Shown piece after piece: positions 22,743-29,580 of a stretch of 33,770 nt of DNA. The DNA lies in IMG/VR virus record IMGVR_UViG_3300042402_001213, positions 1 to 33,770 of that record. One strand, written 5' to 3'. Under the pieces are notes generated by a model. The model worked only from the letters and a program-made list of their open reading frames with translations. It ran no database searches and was not told where the DNA came from. How positions within the stretch are numbered: position 1 is the first letter of the stretch; each line of letters opens with the position of its first letter. A program made the translations under genes and the position numbers. This DNA is from a virus.

Positions 22743-23510
22743 TTAGAACAGCGTTCGCTTGGAATAGTCAGGCATTACATACCGAGGTCGTACTGGTGGC
22801 TCCCAAGTAAGTTGCTGAACAAGTCGTCCATTGCAGAACCTGATGTATTCGCCTTCCTTTAGTTCGTAGACAAACTCAAACTCGATGCCACACTCTTTGG
22901 CACTTTGCAAAAGTATCTGTCTCGTTGAGGCGAGCACGACACTTCCTTTATGTGTCTGCCCGAACACAAGTGGTGACGAATCGAGTCTCGCAACATGCAG
23001 GTACTTGTTAGCCCCTCTAGTGTTCAACCACATCAGGGCTGCACCACCACGAATGTCACGCAAACGCTGATACAAGTCTTTGTTTGTCTTGTCGCCGTGA
23101 GCCAGCCAAGCAAATGCTGCTTCGCTATCCACTTGACCTTGACGCTTGTAGTTGCCAATCTTGTGTATGTCCTTGAACAGTTCGTCATCGTTACTGATGT
23201 GCCCATTGTGAACTCCGATAATTCCACGAACATCAATGGGGTGATTGTTCAACTGGTTGCTCGGGTCACCCTTTGTGGCGTAACGAGTATGAATGATTGC
23301 TGTTGCTCCGATGTCCTCTGCTAGTCCATCGGCAAGTTCAACTCCTGACATATCCATCTTTTGGATGTAAGTCTGTCGTTCGTTGTCATCGTGCCAAGCA
23401 ACCCCTGAAGCGTCACGACCTCTTACGGTCAATCCTCTCAGTAGTGCTTGTGCTAGTCGCCGAGCGTTTATCTCCTGCTCAACGATTTGAAATGCTCCGA
23501 TTCCACACAT
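22743..23510 (-). CDS. Class II glutamine amidotransferase (255 aa)
   Basis: The protein starts MCGIGAF, giving the N-terminal nucleophile Cys2 of Ntn-type amidotransferases once Met is removed. Further family motifs are VRGRDASGVAW, IIHTRYATKGDPSNQLNNHP, IGVHNGHISND and GQVDSEAAFAWL. The domain releases ammonia from glutamine and normally passes it to a partner synthase. Here no synthase domain is fused, and the gene directly upstream is an amidoligase, so the two may form a pair. AAGGAA precedes the ATG. Length is that of a stand-alone GATase domain. Confidence 0.88.
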   Translation of the reverse strand: MCGIGAFQIVEQEINARRLAQALLRGLTVRGRDASGVAWHDDNERQTYIQKMDMSGVELADGLAEDIGATAIIHTRYATKGDPSNQLNNHPIDVRGIIGVHNGHISNDDELFKDIHKIGNYKRQGQVDSEAAFAWLAHGDKTNKDLYQRLRDIRGGAALMWLNTRGANKYLHVARLDSSPLVFGQTHKGSVVLASTRQILLQSAKECGIEFEFVYELKEGEYIRFCNGRLVQQLTWEPPVRPRYVMPDYSKRTLF

Positions 23511-23545
23511 GTTTATGTTTCCTTTCTTTCCTTTTTTGTTAGGTC

Positions 23546-25054
23546 TTAGTTACGCAAGAAACTTGCGATTAGTTCTTTTACTTGGTTAGGCATGTTGCTT
23601 TCAACTGCAATGTTGGTGAGCAACTGTTGTGGCGAGTTACCGTTCTGCAGGAGGAACATCATCGTGCTGTTCAACGGCGTGAACGACTCAGGCTGTTCGC
23701 AGGCCTTGAAGAAGGCTTGGTTCAAGCAGAGCCAAGCGAACATCTTCTTAGGGTTGAGGCAACCTTCCAACTGTCTGTTCTCAAATGTTCCGTACTTCAC
23801 CCAACTTGCAAGGTTCAGTGAGTAGTAACGGTCTACCGAGCCAACCTCGCCTCGGTTACAAGTGTCGCCAGATGCATCCGTGCCCTGATTGCCTGCTCTT
23901 GTGTAGAAGTGCTCGGCGTACATGTCTGCACTTGTTGAACTGCGATGGTGAGTCCAGCGTGTATTTGTTCGTGTGAGGTGACAGAAGGAATCGAACAGCC
24001 GTTGGTAACGCTGATGAGCCTCAATGATTCTTGCACGGTCAGAAGGTGTGAGATGCTCAACTCCGAAGTGAACATGGCCTCCACAAGCACGAGTGATTCT
24101 TGCACCTGCTCGCTTGAGTGACAGCATCACACGGCGTACCGTAAGGAATCCGTCTGCGTGTCGCATCGGTGGGCTAACCACTTCAGCACCTGCACTCACT
24201 GTTCCATCGGGAACTACTTTCCATTGTGCAAAGTTTGCATGGCCATAGTTCGTACTGGCATACACCTCAATGTCAGGCATCTGTGTAATCAAGGTGTGCG
24301 CTCTGTTCACGCTCAAGCCAAGCAACTCAATCTCGTGACCGAACGAGTAGCCGAGGCTGTTGAACCACGACAATGACTCTTCGTCTAAGTAACTCGGCAT
24401 GCTGTTCATGTCTTCTTCTACTTCACGAACTGTTGTTCTGCCAGTGGCACGGACACTTGCTCGCTGTTGCGCTGCTGAACGGTAAGGCTCAAGACCCCAT
24501 GTTTGGCAGGTGCGCACATACTCTGACCCCATAGCGTTTGCTGTCTGTGCGTAAAAGCTAAGCACGCCGTAACTACGAGGTACAGGCAATGTTCCTGCAA
24601 TGTGGGTGAGTGCAATGTGCAGGTATGAGCGCATCCACACAATCAACGCAGTTCGTGAAACCACGGCTCTTGCTGACAATGGAACATTACCCAGCGTCGA
24701 TGTTCCTAACTTAGGGAACACAAGGTACTGAGTCGCACTTGAACCAGTAGCAGGCATCAGTGGGTGAACACCGTTAGCGTTGCTTTGGTTCTGAACAATC
24801 TGTAGGTGGCAGACTGTCGTTGAAAAGTCTGTACCGTTGGCTTGCAGTTGAAGGCAAGTCTTGATTATGGAATTGCTATCAATGTTCTGTTGGTCGGTGA
24901 ACAATGCTGTTGGCAAGGCCATTCTGATGTAGTGACCATCGGGAACGAACTGGAGGTCGTCACCATGGACTGGTAAGTTGAAGCGAACATTCGCTTCATC
25001 AACTGGACGGTTCAGGATAAATCCTTGACCCATCGTTGGATAGTTGGTAGGCAT
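23546..25054 (-). CDS. Amidoligase-like (COOH-NH2 ligase) protein (502 aa)
   Basis: Residues about 235-435 carry the pattern of the phage/bacterial amidoligase family (glutamine-synthetase/GCS-like fold): GHEIELLGL with metal-ligand Glu241/Glu243, WKVVPDGTVSAGAEVVSPPM (278-297), CGGHVHFGVEHL (324-335) and a late YGTFENRQLEG. These enzymes join a carboxylate to an amine using ATP. The first 230 residues, which start MPTNYPTMGQGFILNRPVDE, do not resemble a domain I know. Such ligases are known near class II amidotransferases in phages, predicted to make peptide-like or modified products. The substrate is unknown. Confidence 0.8.
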   Translation of the reverse strand: MPTNYPTMGQGFILNRPVDEANVRFNLPVHGDDLQFVPDGHYIRMALPTALFTDQQNIDSNSIIKTCLQLQANGTDFSTTVCHLQIVQNQSNANGVHPLMPATGSSATQYLVFPKLGTSTLGNVPLSARAVVSRTALIVWMRSYLHIALTHIAGTLPVPRSYGVLSFYAQTANAMGSEYVRTCQTWGLEPYRSAAQQRASVRATGRTTVREVEEDMNSMPSYLDEESLSWFNSLGYSFGHEIELLGLSVNRAHTLITQMPDIEVYASTNYGHANFAQWKVVPDGTVSAGAEVVSPPMRHADGFLTVRRVMLSLKRAGARITRACGGHVHFGVEHLTPSDRARIIEAHQRYQRLFDSFCHLTRTNTRWTHHRSSTSADMYAEHFYTRAGNQGTDASGDTCNRGEVGSVDRYYSLNLASWVKYGTFENRQLEGCLNPKKMFAWLCLNQAFFKACEQPESFTPLNSTMMFLLQNGNSPQQLLTNIAVESNMPNQVKELIASFLRN

Positions 25055-25221
25055 TTTATTTTTTCCTTTTCTTTGTGGCTCTTGGAAGCCGTTATGTTTT
25101 TTGGTAACTGCCGAAGCAGTCGTGATACTGCTGAGTCACGAACTCTCGCCGACCTTGAAGTCGATGCAGTATCGGTAGTAGGGATAATTACAATTTGTTC
25201 TTGGAACAGGCAACCTAGCAA
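25012..25221 (-). CDS. Doubtful ORF overlapping the amidoligase start
   Basis: This frame has no ATG (TTG at 25221). Its in-frame upstream codons are protein-like and acidic, and it runs 43 bases into the amidoligase gene in another frame. It may be the remains or the end of a frame-disrupted gene, because the same region holds several short overlapping frames. I would not treat it as an established gene. Confidence 0.25.
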   Translation of the reverse strand: MLGCLFQEQIVIIPTTDTASTSRSARVRDSAVSRLLRQLPKNITASKSHKEKEKIKCLPTIQRWVKDLS

Positions 25222-25295
25222 TCCTTGTTCAACGAAGTCTCCGAGGTCATCTTCTTCTGTTTCACTTTCTTAGTTGTCGCAACATCTTCAAGGGC

Positions 25296-25303
25296 TTATC
25301 CAC
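25296..25303 (+). other. DnaA-box-like site TTATCCAC(t)
   Basis: Eight of nine bases match the classical DnaA box (TTATCCACA). It lies in a longer diverged repeat (ttcaagggcttatccac) shared with 25452-25459. Because the 8-mer also occurs in two coding places (about 7322 and 18150), it is only suggestive. Confidence 0.3.
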
Positions 25304-25451
25304 TTTTGCAATCTTTTCGTTCTTGCAGAACATTTGGGAGTGTGGGCTAACTCCCACTTGAAGTTGTAGTTGTTCTTTTCAGAAATCACACAGCGTCGTC
25401 AGTAACGACATCTTCTTCTTCGTCTTTGCGAGTCTTCAGTTTTCAAGGTGC

Positions 25452-25459
25452 TTATCCAC
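25452..25459 (+). other. DnaA-box-like site TTATCCAC(c) followed by a hairpin
   Basis: This is the second copy of the TTATCCAC motif, 156 bases from the first, in the repeat ttcaaggtgcttatccac. It runs directly into a perfect 6-bp stem caccac/gtggtg (25457-25462, 25467-25472), followed by a second cgtggtg at 25486-25492. Clusters like this occur at replication origins, but none is proven here. Confidence 0.3.
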
Positions 25460-25572
25460 CACTTGCGTGGTGACCACTTTTTGCCGTGGTGGCCTATGTA
25501 CCTAAATAGTAGCAGGTGTAATAACCCAACGAAAGGGGTCTAGCAACCCCAAGCAGGGCAAGGGGTTCCCAA

Positions 25573-25608
25573 GGGGGGGTGGGGGCGTGGGGGGAAAAGG
25601 GGCAGGGG
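25573..25608 (+). other. Potential G-quadruplex block
   Basis: G-runs lie at 25573-25579, 25581-25585, 25589-25594, 25599-25602 and 25605-25608 with spacers of 1-4 bases, a strong quadruplex pattern on the plus strand, i.e. the template strand for local genes. It lies next to the hairpin 25602-25633, which shares part of the G-run. Confidence 0.55.
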
Positions 25609-25633
25609 CAGGTCGTCCAAGCCCTGCCCCTGC
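25602..25633 (-). terminator. Candidate intrinsic terminator (11-bp GC stem) after the 74-aa gene
   Basis: gcaggggcagg (25602-25612) pairs with cctgcccctgc (25623-25633). On the transcribed minus strand the stem is followed by CCCCTTTTCCCC, a short U-tract. It lies 55 bases after the stop of the 74-aa gene, preceded by another hairpin (25638-25663), and would end the early transcript before the intergenic region. Confidence 0.6.
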
Positions 25634-25637
25634 TTCA

Positions 25638-25663
25638 AGTAGCGAGAAAGGAGAATCGCTACT
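25638..25663. repeat. Perfect inverted repeat agtagcga / tcgctact
   Basis: An 8-bp stem with a 10-base loop (gaaaggagaa on the plus strand) lies between the 74-aa gene and the terminator candidate 25602-25633. It may be part of a tandem terminator or an operator for the nearby XRE protein. Confidence 0.5.
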
Positions 25664-25687
25664 GAGAAATGTATATGTGATATGTAA

Positions 25688-25912
25688 TCAGATGTCTACA
25701 TGCTGCACAGTGCACCATCCAGTTTTATCTAACTGATATAAAAACTCAATGTCAGATAAATCAGGGTCGTGAACAATACCAGCACGACTAGCAAGTCTGC
25801 TTCGCAACTGTCCGATGGAATCAGGGTTCCAACCACCAAGTAGTTTCTGCAGAACATGATTCGCTGATGCACCTAGAATCTCTGACCCATCTGGGAACAG
25901 CAGAACAATCAT
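25688..25912 (-). CDS. Unknown small protein coupled to the XRE regulator (74 aa)
   Basis: It starts MIVLLFPDGSEILGASANHV, followed by a helix (LQKLLGGWNPDSIGQLRSRL) and an end WCTVQHVDI. The ATG overlaps the stop of the XRE gene (ATGA), so the two are co-translated. The pair of a small HTH protein and a small partner could be a regulator with its antagonist, but no toxin or antitoxin signature is visible. Family not recognised. Confidence 0.65.
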   Translation of the reverse strand: MIVLLFPDGSEILGASANHVLQKLLGGWNPDSIGQLRSRLASRAGIVHDPDLSDIEFLYQLDKTGWCTVQHVDI

Positions 25913-26178
25913 GTCCGTTCCTCAATGTTGGGATTGTTATTGGGGAATGCAATTTGGAAAAGCATCCCACCTTGCTCGTAGTCAAGTGCTTGCTCGATAG
26001 CAACAACATCTTCTATTGACATCGTGATGCGCCCTGATTCCCAAGAAGATACTAAAGGCTGCGACACTCCTAGTTTCTTGGCAAGTTCAGACTGGCTAAT
26101 CTTTTTATCGGTTCGTTCCCGCTTCAAGATTTGAGCACCATGAAGTCGGGTTTGGTTGGAAGTTTTTCGGGAACTCAT
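25909..26178 (-). CDS. XRE-family HTH transcriptional regulator (89 aa)
   Basis: The HTH spans about residues 18-72: ILKRERTDKKISQSELAKKL, then GVSQPLVSSWESGRI, typical of Cro/CI-type DNA-binding proteins. No oligomerisation or protease domain follows, so it is a Cro-like small regulator and not a full CI-type repressor. The palindromes in 31295-31349 or 31539-31556 could be its operators; no operator has been shown. AAGGAA lies 12 bases upstream of ATG 26178. Confidence 0.85.
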   Translation of the reverse strand: MSSRKTSNQTRLHGAQILKRERTDKKISQSELAKKLGVSQPLVSSWESGRITMSIEDVVAIEQALDYEQGGMLFQIAFPNNNPNIEERT

Positions 26179-26187
26179 GCTTTTATC

Positions 26188-26355
26188 TTATTCCTTTTTA
26201 TTCTGTTCTGCAATAACAGTTTCATATTTGAACTCCCTTTGCCTACCTGCCTCTGGTCTAGGGCAAGTGTGCATCGGTGGTGCAGACAGATGAACGAATG
26301 TAATAAGAACCTGTGGGCATCTATGGCATCGCCATTCGCTGACAGGCTTGCTCAT
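26188..26355 (-). CDS. Small Cys/His protein (55 aa)
   Basis: ATG 26355 (product MSKPVSEWRCHRCPQVLITF) is chosen because it forms a TAATG junction with the 44-aa gene; the longer frame has no support. CHRC and a later Cys in a 'HLSAPPMHTCPRPE' segment look like a small zinc site, and the end is basic (RQREFKYETVIAEQNKKE). Similar tiny Cys proteins are common in actinophages. Function is unknown. Confidence 0.7.
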   Translation of the reverse strand: MSKPVSEWRCHRCPQVLITFVHLSAPPMHTCPRPEAGRQREFKYETVIAEQNKKE

Positions 26356-26489
26356 TATTTCTTCTTCTGCTTTACGCCGTAGTCCCATCCGTATAGCCAG
26401 CCTAAGCCACCACCACAGACCATTCCGAATAAAGCGAAGCCTAAGTCTCGCCACTCCTGCCCAAGGTGTATTACCACTTCACCAATCAT
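26355..26489 (-). CDS. Small membrane-associated protein (44 aa)
   Basis: I read this directly from the minus strand. It starts MIGEVVIHLGQEWRDLGFAL, has one hydrophobic Gly-rich segment (LFGMVCGGGLGWLYGW) and ends with VKQKKK. AAGGAG lies upstream of ATG 26489, and the stop overlaps the next start (TAATG). It lies after the Rpf-like gene, so it may assist lysis or cell-wall access, a guess from position. Confidence 0.7.
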   Translation of the reverse strand: MIGEVVIHLGQEWRDLGFALFGMVCGGGLGWLYGWDYGVKQKKK

Positions 26490-26503
26490 TTTCTTTCTCC
26501 TTT

Positions 26504-26959
26504 TTATTTATATTTGAGGCATCCGTAATGCCACTTCTTGACAACAGGTTTATTACTTCTGCATATCATAGACTTTAGAACTTTATTATTGCGAACGCAG
26601 CCCCAACCCCAAACTCCAACTGGATATACAAAGTCGCCATCAACTTCAGCATGTCCCTTGAAAGCAATGGCATCTGCAACCTTGACCTGATGCTTAGGAG
26701 TTTTACCCTTGGCACTTTTAGTATCTGACCATCGTTGCCAAGTGCCACGATAAATACCAAGACCCCCTGTGTATGAGCGTGTGGAATGTTTCCAGTTGCC
26801 ACCAGTTTCACAGCGAGCAAGTCGGTCATAGTATTCATCAGGCATTACTCCGTGATACTTCTGATAACCAGTAGATGCTTGGGTCGCTTCAGCCGGCACG
26901 ATAAATAAAAGTAGTGGGAACAAAGCCAACATGGTTATTGGTTTTCCGATTCTTCGCAT
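26504..26959 (-). CDS. Secreted Rpf-like transglycosylase (151 aa)
   Basis: Residues 1-28 form a signal peptide (basic start RRIGKP, hydrophobic core LALFPLLLFIVP, AEA/TQA cleavage region). The core YYDRLARCETGGNWKHSTRS and YTGGLGIYRGTWQRW match the resuscitation-promoting factor / lysozyme-like fold, with catalytic Glu51 in CETGGNW. Such enzymes cut peptidoglycan glycans and can wake dormant actinobacteria. In a phage it could be an accessory lysin or act on host dormancy. It lies among early genes, away from the endolysin. It overlaps the HTH protein end by 25 bases. Confidence 0.85.
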   Translation of the reverse strand: MRRIGKPITMLALFPLLLFIVPAEATQASTGYQKYHGVMPDEYYDRLARCETGGNWKHSTRSYTGGLGIYRGTWQRWSDTKSAKGKTPKHQVKVADAIAFKGHAEVDGDFVYPVGVWGWGCVRNNKVLKSMICRSNKPVVKKWHYGCLKYK

Positions 26960-27594
26960 TGCATTGCCTCCTGTATAGGCGCACCTGCCGATGTGGCTTG
27001 TGGGATGTCTAACTGATGAGGTTTCGCTACCGTGAGGAAACCGTCCTGAATAAGTTGGAAGTTGATGTCTTTCTCGTATTCATCCATAAGACGAGAGTAT
27101 GTCCATCCTAGCCGAGCAAAGACGACACCTTTGGTTATCCACTGTTCTTTCCAACTTTCTTTGCTAGGCGTGTTATTGGTTTTAGTTCTAGTGGCTTTAG
27201 TTAGTTCGCCACCTGTGATGCCACCCCTACCCTCAGCCCTGAGACGAGGTGGTACAAGATTTGAAGCCACCCCCTTGGGGAATGAGCGAACAACATACAA
27301 GTTAGATGTGTAGTCTCCAGACTCGCTTTTGCGATGGGTTATCTCAATAGCCCCACTATCGGACAGTTCCTTGATAGCCCTATCCAATGTTGAAACAGAA
27401 ATCCTCGCTCGCATAGCAAGCAAACGCCTTGAAGGAAAACACTCACCAGTCGTGTTGTCAGCAAACCTACGAAGGCAACAATAAACACGGATTGCATTTG
27501 CAGACACAGATAACGCCAACACCCACTCGGGAACAATCGCAAAATAGAAATCTGCAGATACGGCAATAGGGTTCTGTTCAGGTGTATCGTTCAT
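26935..27594 (-). CDS. HTH replication initiator-like protein (219 aa)
   Basis: ATG 27594 is chosen (MNDTPEQNPIAVSADFYFAI) because GGAGG lies seven bases upstream. Residues about 20-110 form a HTH_36-type winged helix: YCCLRRFADNTTGECFPSRR, LLAMRARISVSTLDRAIKEL, SDSGAIEITHR. This domain is typical of phage replication initiation and DnaD-like loader proteins. The rest is less defined. With no polymerase or helicase in the genome, it could direct host replication proteins to the origin. This role is inferred. Confidence 0.75.
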   Translation of the reverse strand: MNDTPEQNPIAVSADFYFAIVPEWVLALSVSANAIRVYCCLRRFADNTTGECFPSRRLLAMRARISVSTLDRAIKELSDSGAIEITHRKSESGDYTSNLYVVRSFPKGVASNLVPPRLRAEGRGGITGGELTKATRTKTNNTPSKESWKEQWITKGVVFARLGWTYSRLMDEYEKDINFQLIQDGFLTVAKPHQLDIPQATSAGAPIQEAMQCEESENQ

Positions 27595-27619
27595 ATGCCA
27601 ACCTCCATTGGCTCGTGAG

Positions 27620-27642
27620 GGGGAGTCTGTCGGGGACTCCCC
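27620..27642 (-). other. Intergenic GC hairpin ggggagtc / gactcccc
   Basis: A perfect 8-bp stem with a 7-base loop lies between the PD-(D/E)XK-like gene and the HTH gene, just before the latter's ribosome site. No U-tract is seen. It may be a partial terminator or a translation control structure. Confidence 0.4.
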
Positions 27643-27643
27643 T

Positions 27644-28084
27644 TCACCCATTCTCTAAGTCGTCTAGTAATGCCATAAAGTTTTGGAACTCGGACAGTCT
27701 CATTATTATTAGACCGTCACTTGTTCCGTCAGGCATCGCCACCATACCAAAAGGTCGGATGTCTCCGAGCGCAGAACCATGTTTACTTTGCTGTTCAGCA
27801 AGTAGGAAGCGAGTGTAAATAGGCTGCACCTGCTTACCTGCTTTCACTTCAACACGGATAGCACCTCCCCACACTTCTTCATGCCTTGAGTTCACGCCAC
27901 CTAGATTGAGCATCTTGCGAGCGTGTCTCGCTTTACTATCGCCTTTACTGCGATTGCGTTTGCCCATGCACTGTTTGCACTTGCAGTCCTTGACATGGTC
28001 TATCGGTCTACGGCGTAGCGTTCCCCACAGACCACAGCCACATGCGCAGTCGCCTTTACGCTTTTGCTCAATCGGTGTGTTCAT
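27644..28084 (-). CDS. PD-(D/E)XK-like nuclease/resolvase candidate with N-terminal Cys cluster (146 aa)
   Basis: Residues 13-39 hold Cys residues in two groups (CACGC and CKCKQC), a likely zinc knuckle. Residues 67-83 read RHEEVWGGAIRVEVKAG, in which Glu69/Glu70 and the ExK of RVEVKAG (Glu79, Lys81) fit a PD-(D/E)XK nuclease core; FGMVAMPDGTSDGLIIM follows. Actinophages often carry such proteins beside recombination genes as Holliday-junction or recombination nucleases. The assignment is tentative, since the full core is not verified. Confidence 0.6.
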   Translation of the reverse strand: MNTPIEQKRKGDCACGCGLWGTLRRRPIDHVKDCKCKQCMGKRNRSKGDSKARHARKMLNLGGVNSRHEEVWGGAIRVEVKAGKQVQPIYTRFLLAEQQSKHGSALGDIRPFGMVAMPDGTSDGLIIMRLSEFQNFMALLDDLENG

Positions 28085-28595
28085 TTCTACCTATCTTGTT
28101 TCGCAACTCATAATTAGCGTTTAGTGCGTGTTCAAGATTGTTTCCAAGTTCGGTGAGTCGGCGTTCTGCTATCTGTAAATCTGACTTCAATTTGCTTATC
28201 TCTTGCTTTAGTTTGTTGTTTTCTTCCATACGCAATACTCCCACCGTCTTTACAGGCTCATCAAATCTGTCTTCAACGGCATAGTGGTCACGGTATTTCA
28301 CATGCACATAAGGGTGGCATCTGTCTCGTTGCTCTTTCAGCACGAACACTTCACCGTTGGCATGCATTTTGGATAGCGCACCCGAAATCTGACCGTGATG
28401 TAGTCGCAGTATGTCACCGAGTTCTCGCCAAGTCGCACCACCGTCACCGATTACATCTAGGTATTTACTTATTTTCTTGTGGCGTTGATTCCTCACGCCA
28501 CTCTTGGACTCTCGGAAAGCCCTATCTCGTGACGCTGGATTATTTACAAATCCATCCGTGTCGTCAAACCAGTTGAACAATGGTTCGTCATTCAC
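28068..28595 (-). CDS. Winged-helix DNA-binding protein with C-terminal coiled coil (175 aa)
   Basis: The best start is GTG 28593-28595, with GGAG seven bases upstream and an overlap with the upstream TGA; the longer frame would run through the neighbouring gene. Product (V/M)NDEPLFNWFDDTDGFVNN. Residues about 35-95 look like a winged helix (YLDVIGDGGATWRELGDILR, HHGQISGALSKMHANGEVFV), the type used in phage DNA-replication/regulation proteins. Residues about 120-165 form a coiled coil (NNKLKQEISKLKSDLQIAER). DNA binding as a dimer is likely. Confidence 0.7.
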   Translation of the reverse strand: MNDEPLFNWFDDTDGFVNNPASRDRAFRESKSGVRNQRHKKISKYLDVIGDGGATWRELGDILRLHHGQISGALSKMHANGEVFVLKEQRDRCHPYVHVKYRDHYAVEDRFDEPVKTVGVLRMEENNKLKQEISKLKSDLQIAERRLTELGNNLEHALNANYELRNKIGRNEHTD

Positions 28596-28821
28596 TTTCT
28601 TTCTCCATTCTTTCTGCAATCGGCGTAATCTCACCGAACAGTTCGTTTCCCTTCTGCGCCATTCTTTCAGCCAAGTCATGCATCTCTTGATGAAGCATGA
28701 CAATGTATTCCACCAACTTAGTATTTATTGTGATGTGCTCGTCAAGTTGTTTTATAGATTTGACAAGACTTTCCGTGAGAGCCACATTCATTTCTAGATA
28801 CTGTTTTTTATTTATCTCCAT
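28588..28821 (-). CDS. Coiled-coil protein (77 aa)
   Basis: Nearly all helix: MEINKKQYLEMNVALTESLV, KSIKQLDEHITINTKLVEYI, then HQEMHDLAERMAQKGNELFG. Charged heptads suggest an oligomeric coil. Function not recognised. It overlaps the GTG start of the winged-helix gene by 8 bases and follows the ERF gene by 8 bases, so it is part of the recombination series. Confidence 0.65.
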   Translation of the reverse strand: MEINKKQYLEMNVALTESLVKSIKQLDEHITINTKLVEYIVMLHQEMHDLAERMAQKGNELFGEITPIAERMEKESE

Positions 28822-28829
28822 GTCTTTCC

Positions 28830-29567
28830 TTACTTGTGAACGATACGAGGACGGCTATCTTCACCGAACTCTATTGAGGCTGTGTCTTTGGTGACTGCTA
28901 AAAGGTCAGCGATAAAAGCAGACGCTTCAGCAGAGTTCATCGCACTCGGCACTTTGCCTGCAATCTCGGCAATGTCTTCTTCTGCAAGTTCAATCTTTGC
29001 AGCCAACTTAGTAATGAAACTAGATTGTGAGTCGCTTATCGGATGATTACCTGACGCTTGTGGCTTGCCACTCGCTACTTGCTTTACTGGTGCTTTCTTT
29101 ACTGCCGACCCGACAGTCACTCTCGGTGATTCAGCCGGCAATGGAGAGCGCACAAAGGTGTCTGCATCGGGGTCTTGGTCATCAGTCGGTAAGCACAATG
29201 TCTGCAGTAAGGCTGTGCGATAAGCAACGCTCATTGCTTTTGCTGTTGCTTTGTCTCCACTATCCATAGACTCAGCACTTACTGTTGCTGTTACAGAAGT
29301 TCCGTCTGTGGCGTGGAAAGTGTATTGCACCATCACTCGTGCATGACCCATCGTTGTTCTGTTCTGCCCGACCTGCACCGATTCGTATTCGCTAGTAATA
29401 ACTGTAGGTGTGCAAAAGATGCCGTGCTTTCGGAACGCAGGAGATACTGCATTGATAACAGCATCGATGCCTCGGAAGTTGAAGTTCTGATGAGTGTTGC
29501 GCTGTTCTTTGCCGACAGCACCCACATCTTTCATCACCTCGTTTAGTGCTTGATAAATGTTTGTCAT
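28830..29567 (-). CDS. ERF-family single-strand annealing protein (245 aa)
   Basis: The ERF domain spans about residues 5-145: QRNTHQNFNFRGIDAVINAV, SPAFRKHGIFCTPTVITSE, then ESMDSGDKATAKAMSVAYRT and LCLPTDDQDPDAD. ERF proteins bind single strands and promote annealing. A Pro/Lys-rich linker and helical end (AKIELAEEDIAEIAGKVPSA) follow. It sits next to a YqaJ-type exonuclease, the usual phage recombination pair, and could support genome circularisation or concatemer formation. Confidence 0.9.
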   Translation of the reverse strand: MTNIYQALNEVMKDVGAVGKEQRNTHQNFNFRGIDAVINAVSPAFRKHGIFCTPTVITSEYESVQVGQNRTTMGHARVMVQYTFHATDGTSVTATVSAESMDSGDKATAKAMSVAYRTALLQTLCLPTDDQDPDADTFVRSPLPAESPRVTVGSAVKKAPVKQVASGKPQASGNHPISDSQSSFITKLAAKIELAEEDIAEIAGKVPSAMNSAEASAFIADLLAVTKDTASIEFGEDSRPRIVHK

Positions 29568-29580
29568 TGTTTTTCCTTTT

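Larger units (their letters stand above)
25055..25687. other. Structured intergenic region with diverged repeats, micro-ORFs, hairpins and G-tracts
   Basis: This 633-base stretch has no convincing long gene. It holds: a diverged direct repeat around TTATCCAC at 25296 and 25452; several hairpins (25335-25356, 25395-25409, 25457-25472, 25602-25633, 25638-25663); plus-strand G-tracts at 25573-25608; and a chain of short minus-strand frames with GTGA-type overlaps, e.g. 25288-25389 (33 codons, GTG start) and 25262-25333 (23 codons, ATG). It may be a replication origin or regulatory RNA region, or the remains of a degraded gene. Confidence 0.55.

Noticed and set aside
25262-25459. CRISPR-like repeat array around the TTATCCAC copies
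   Set aside because: There are only two diverged copies, 156 bases apart, and no regular spacer pattern or cas gene.
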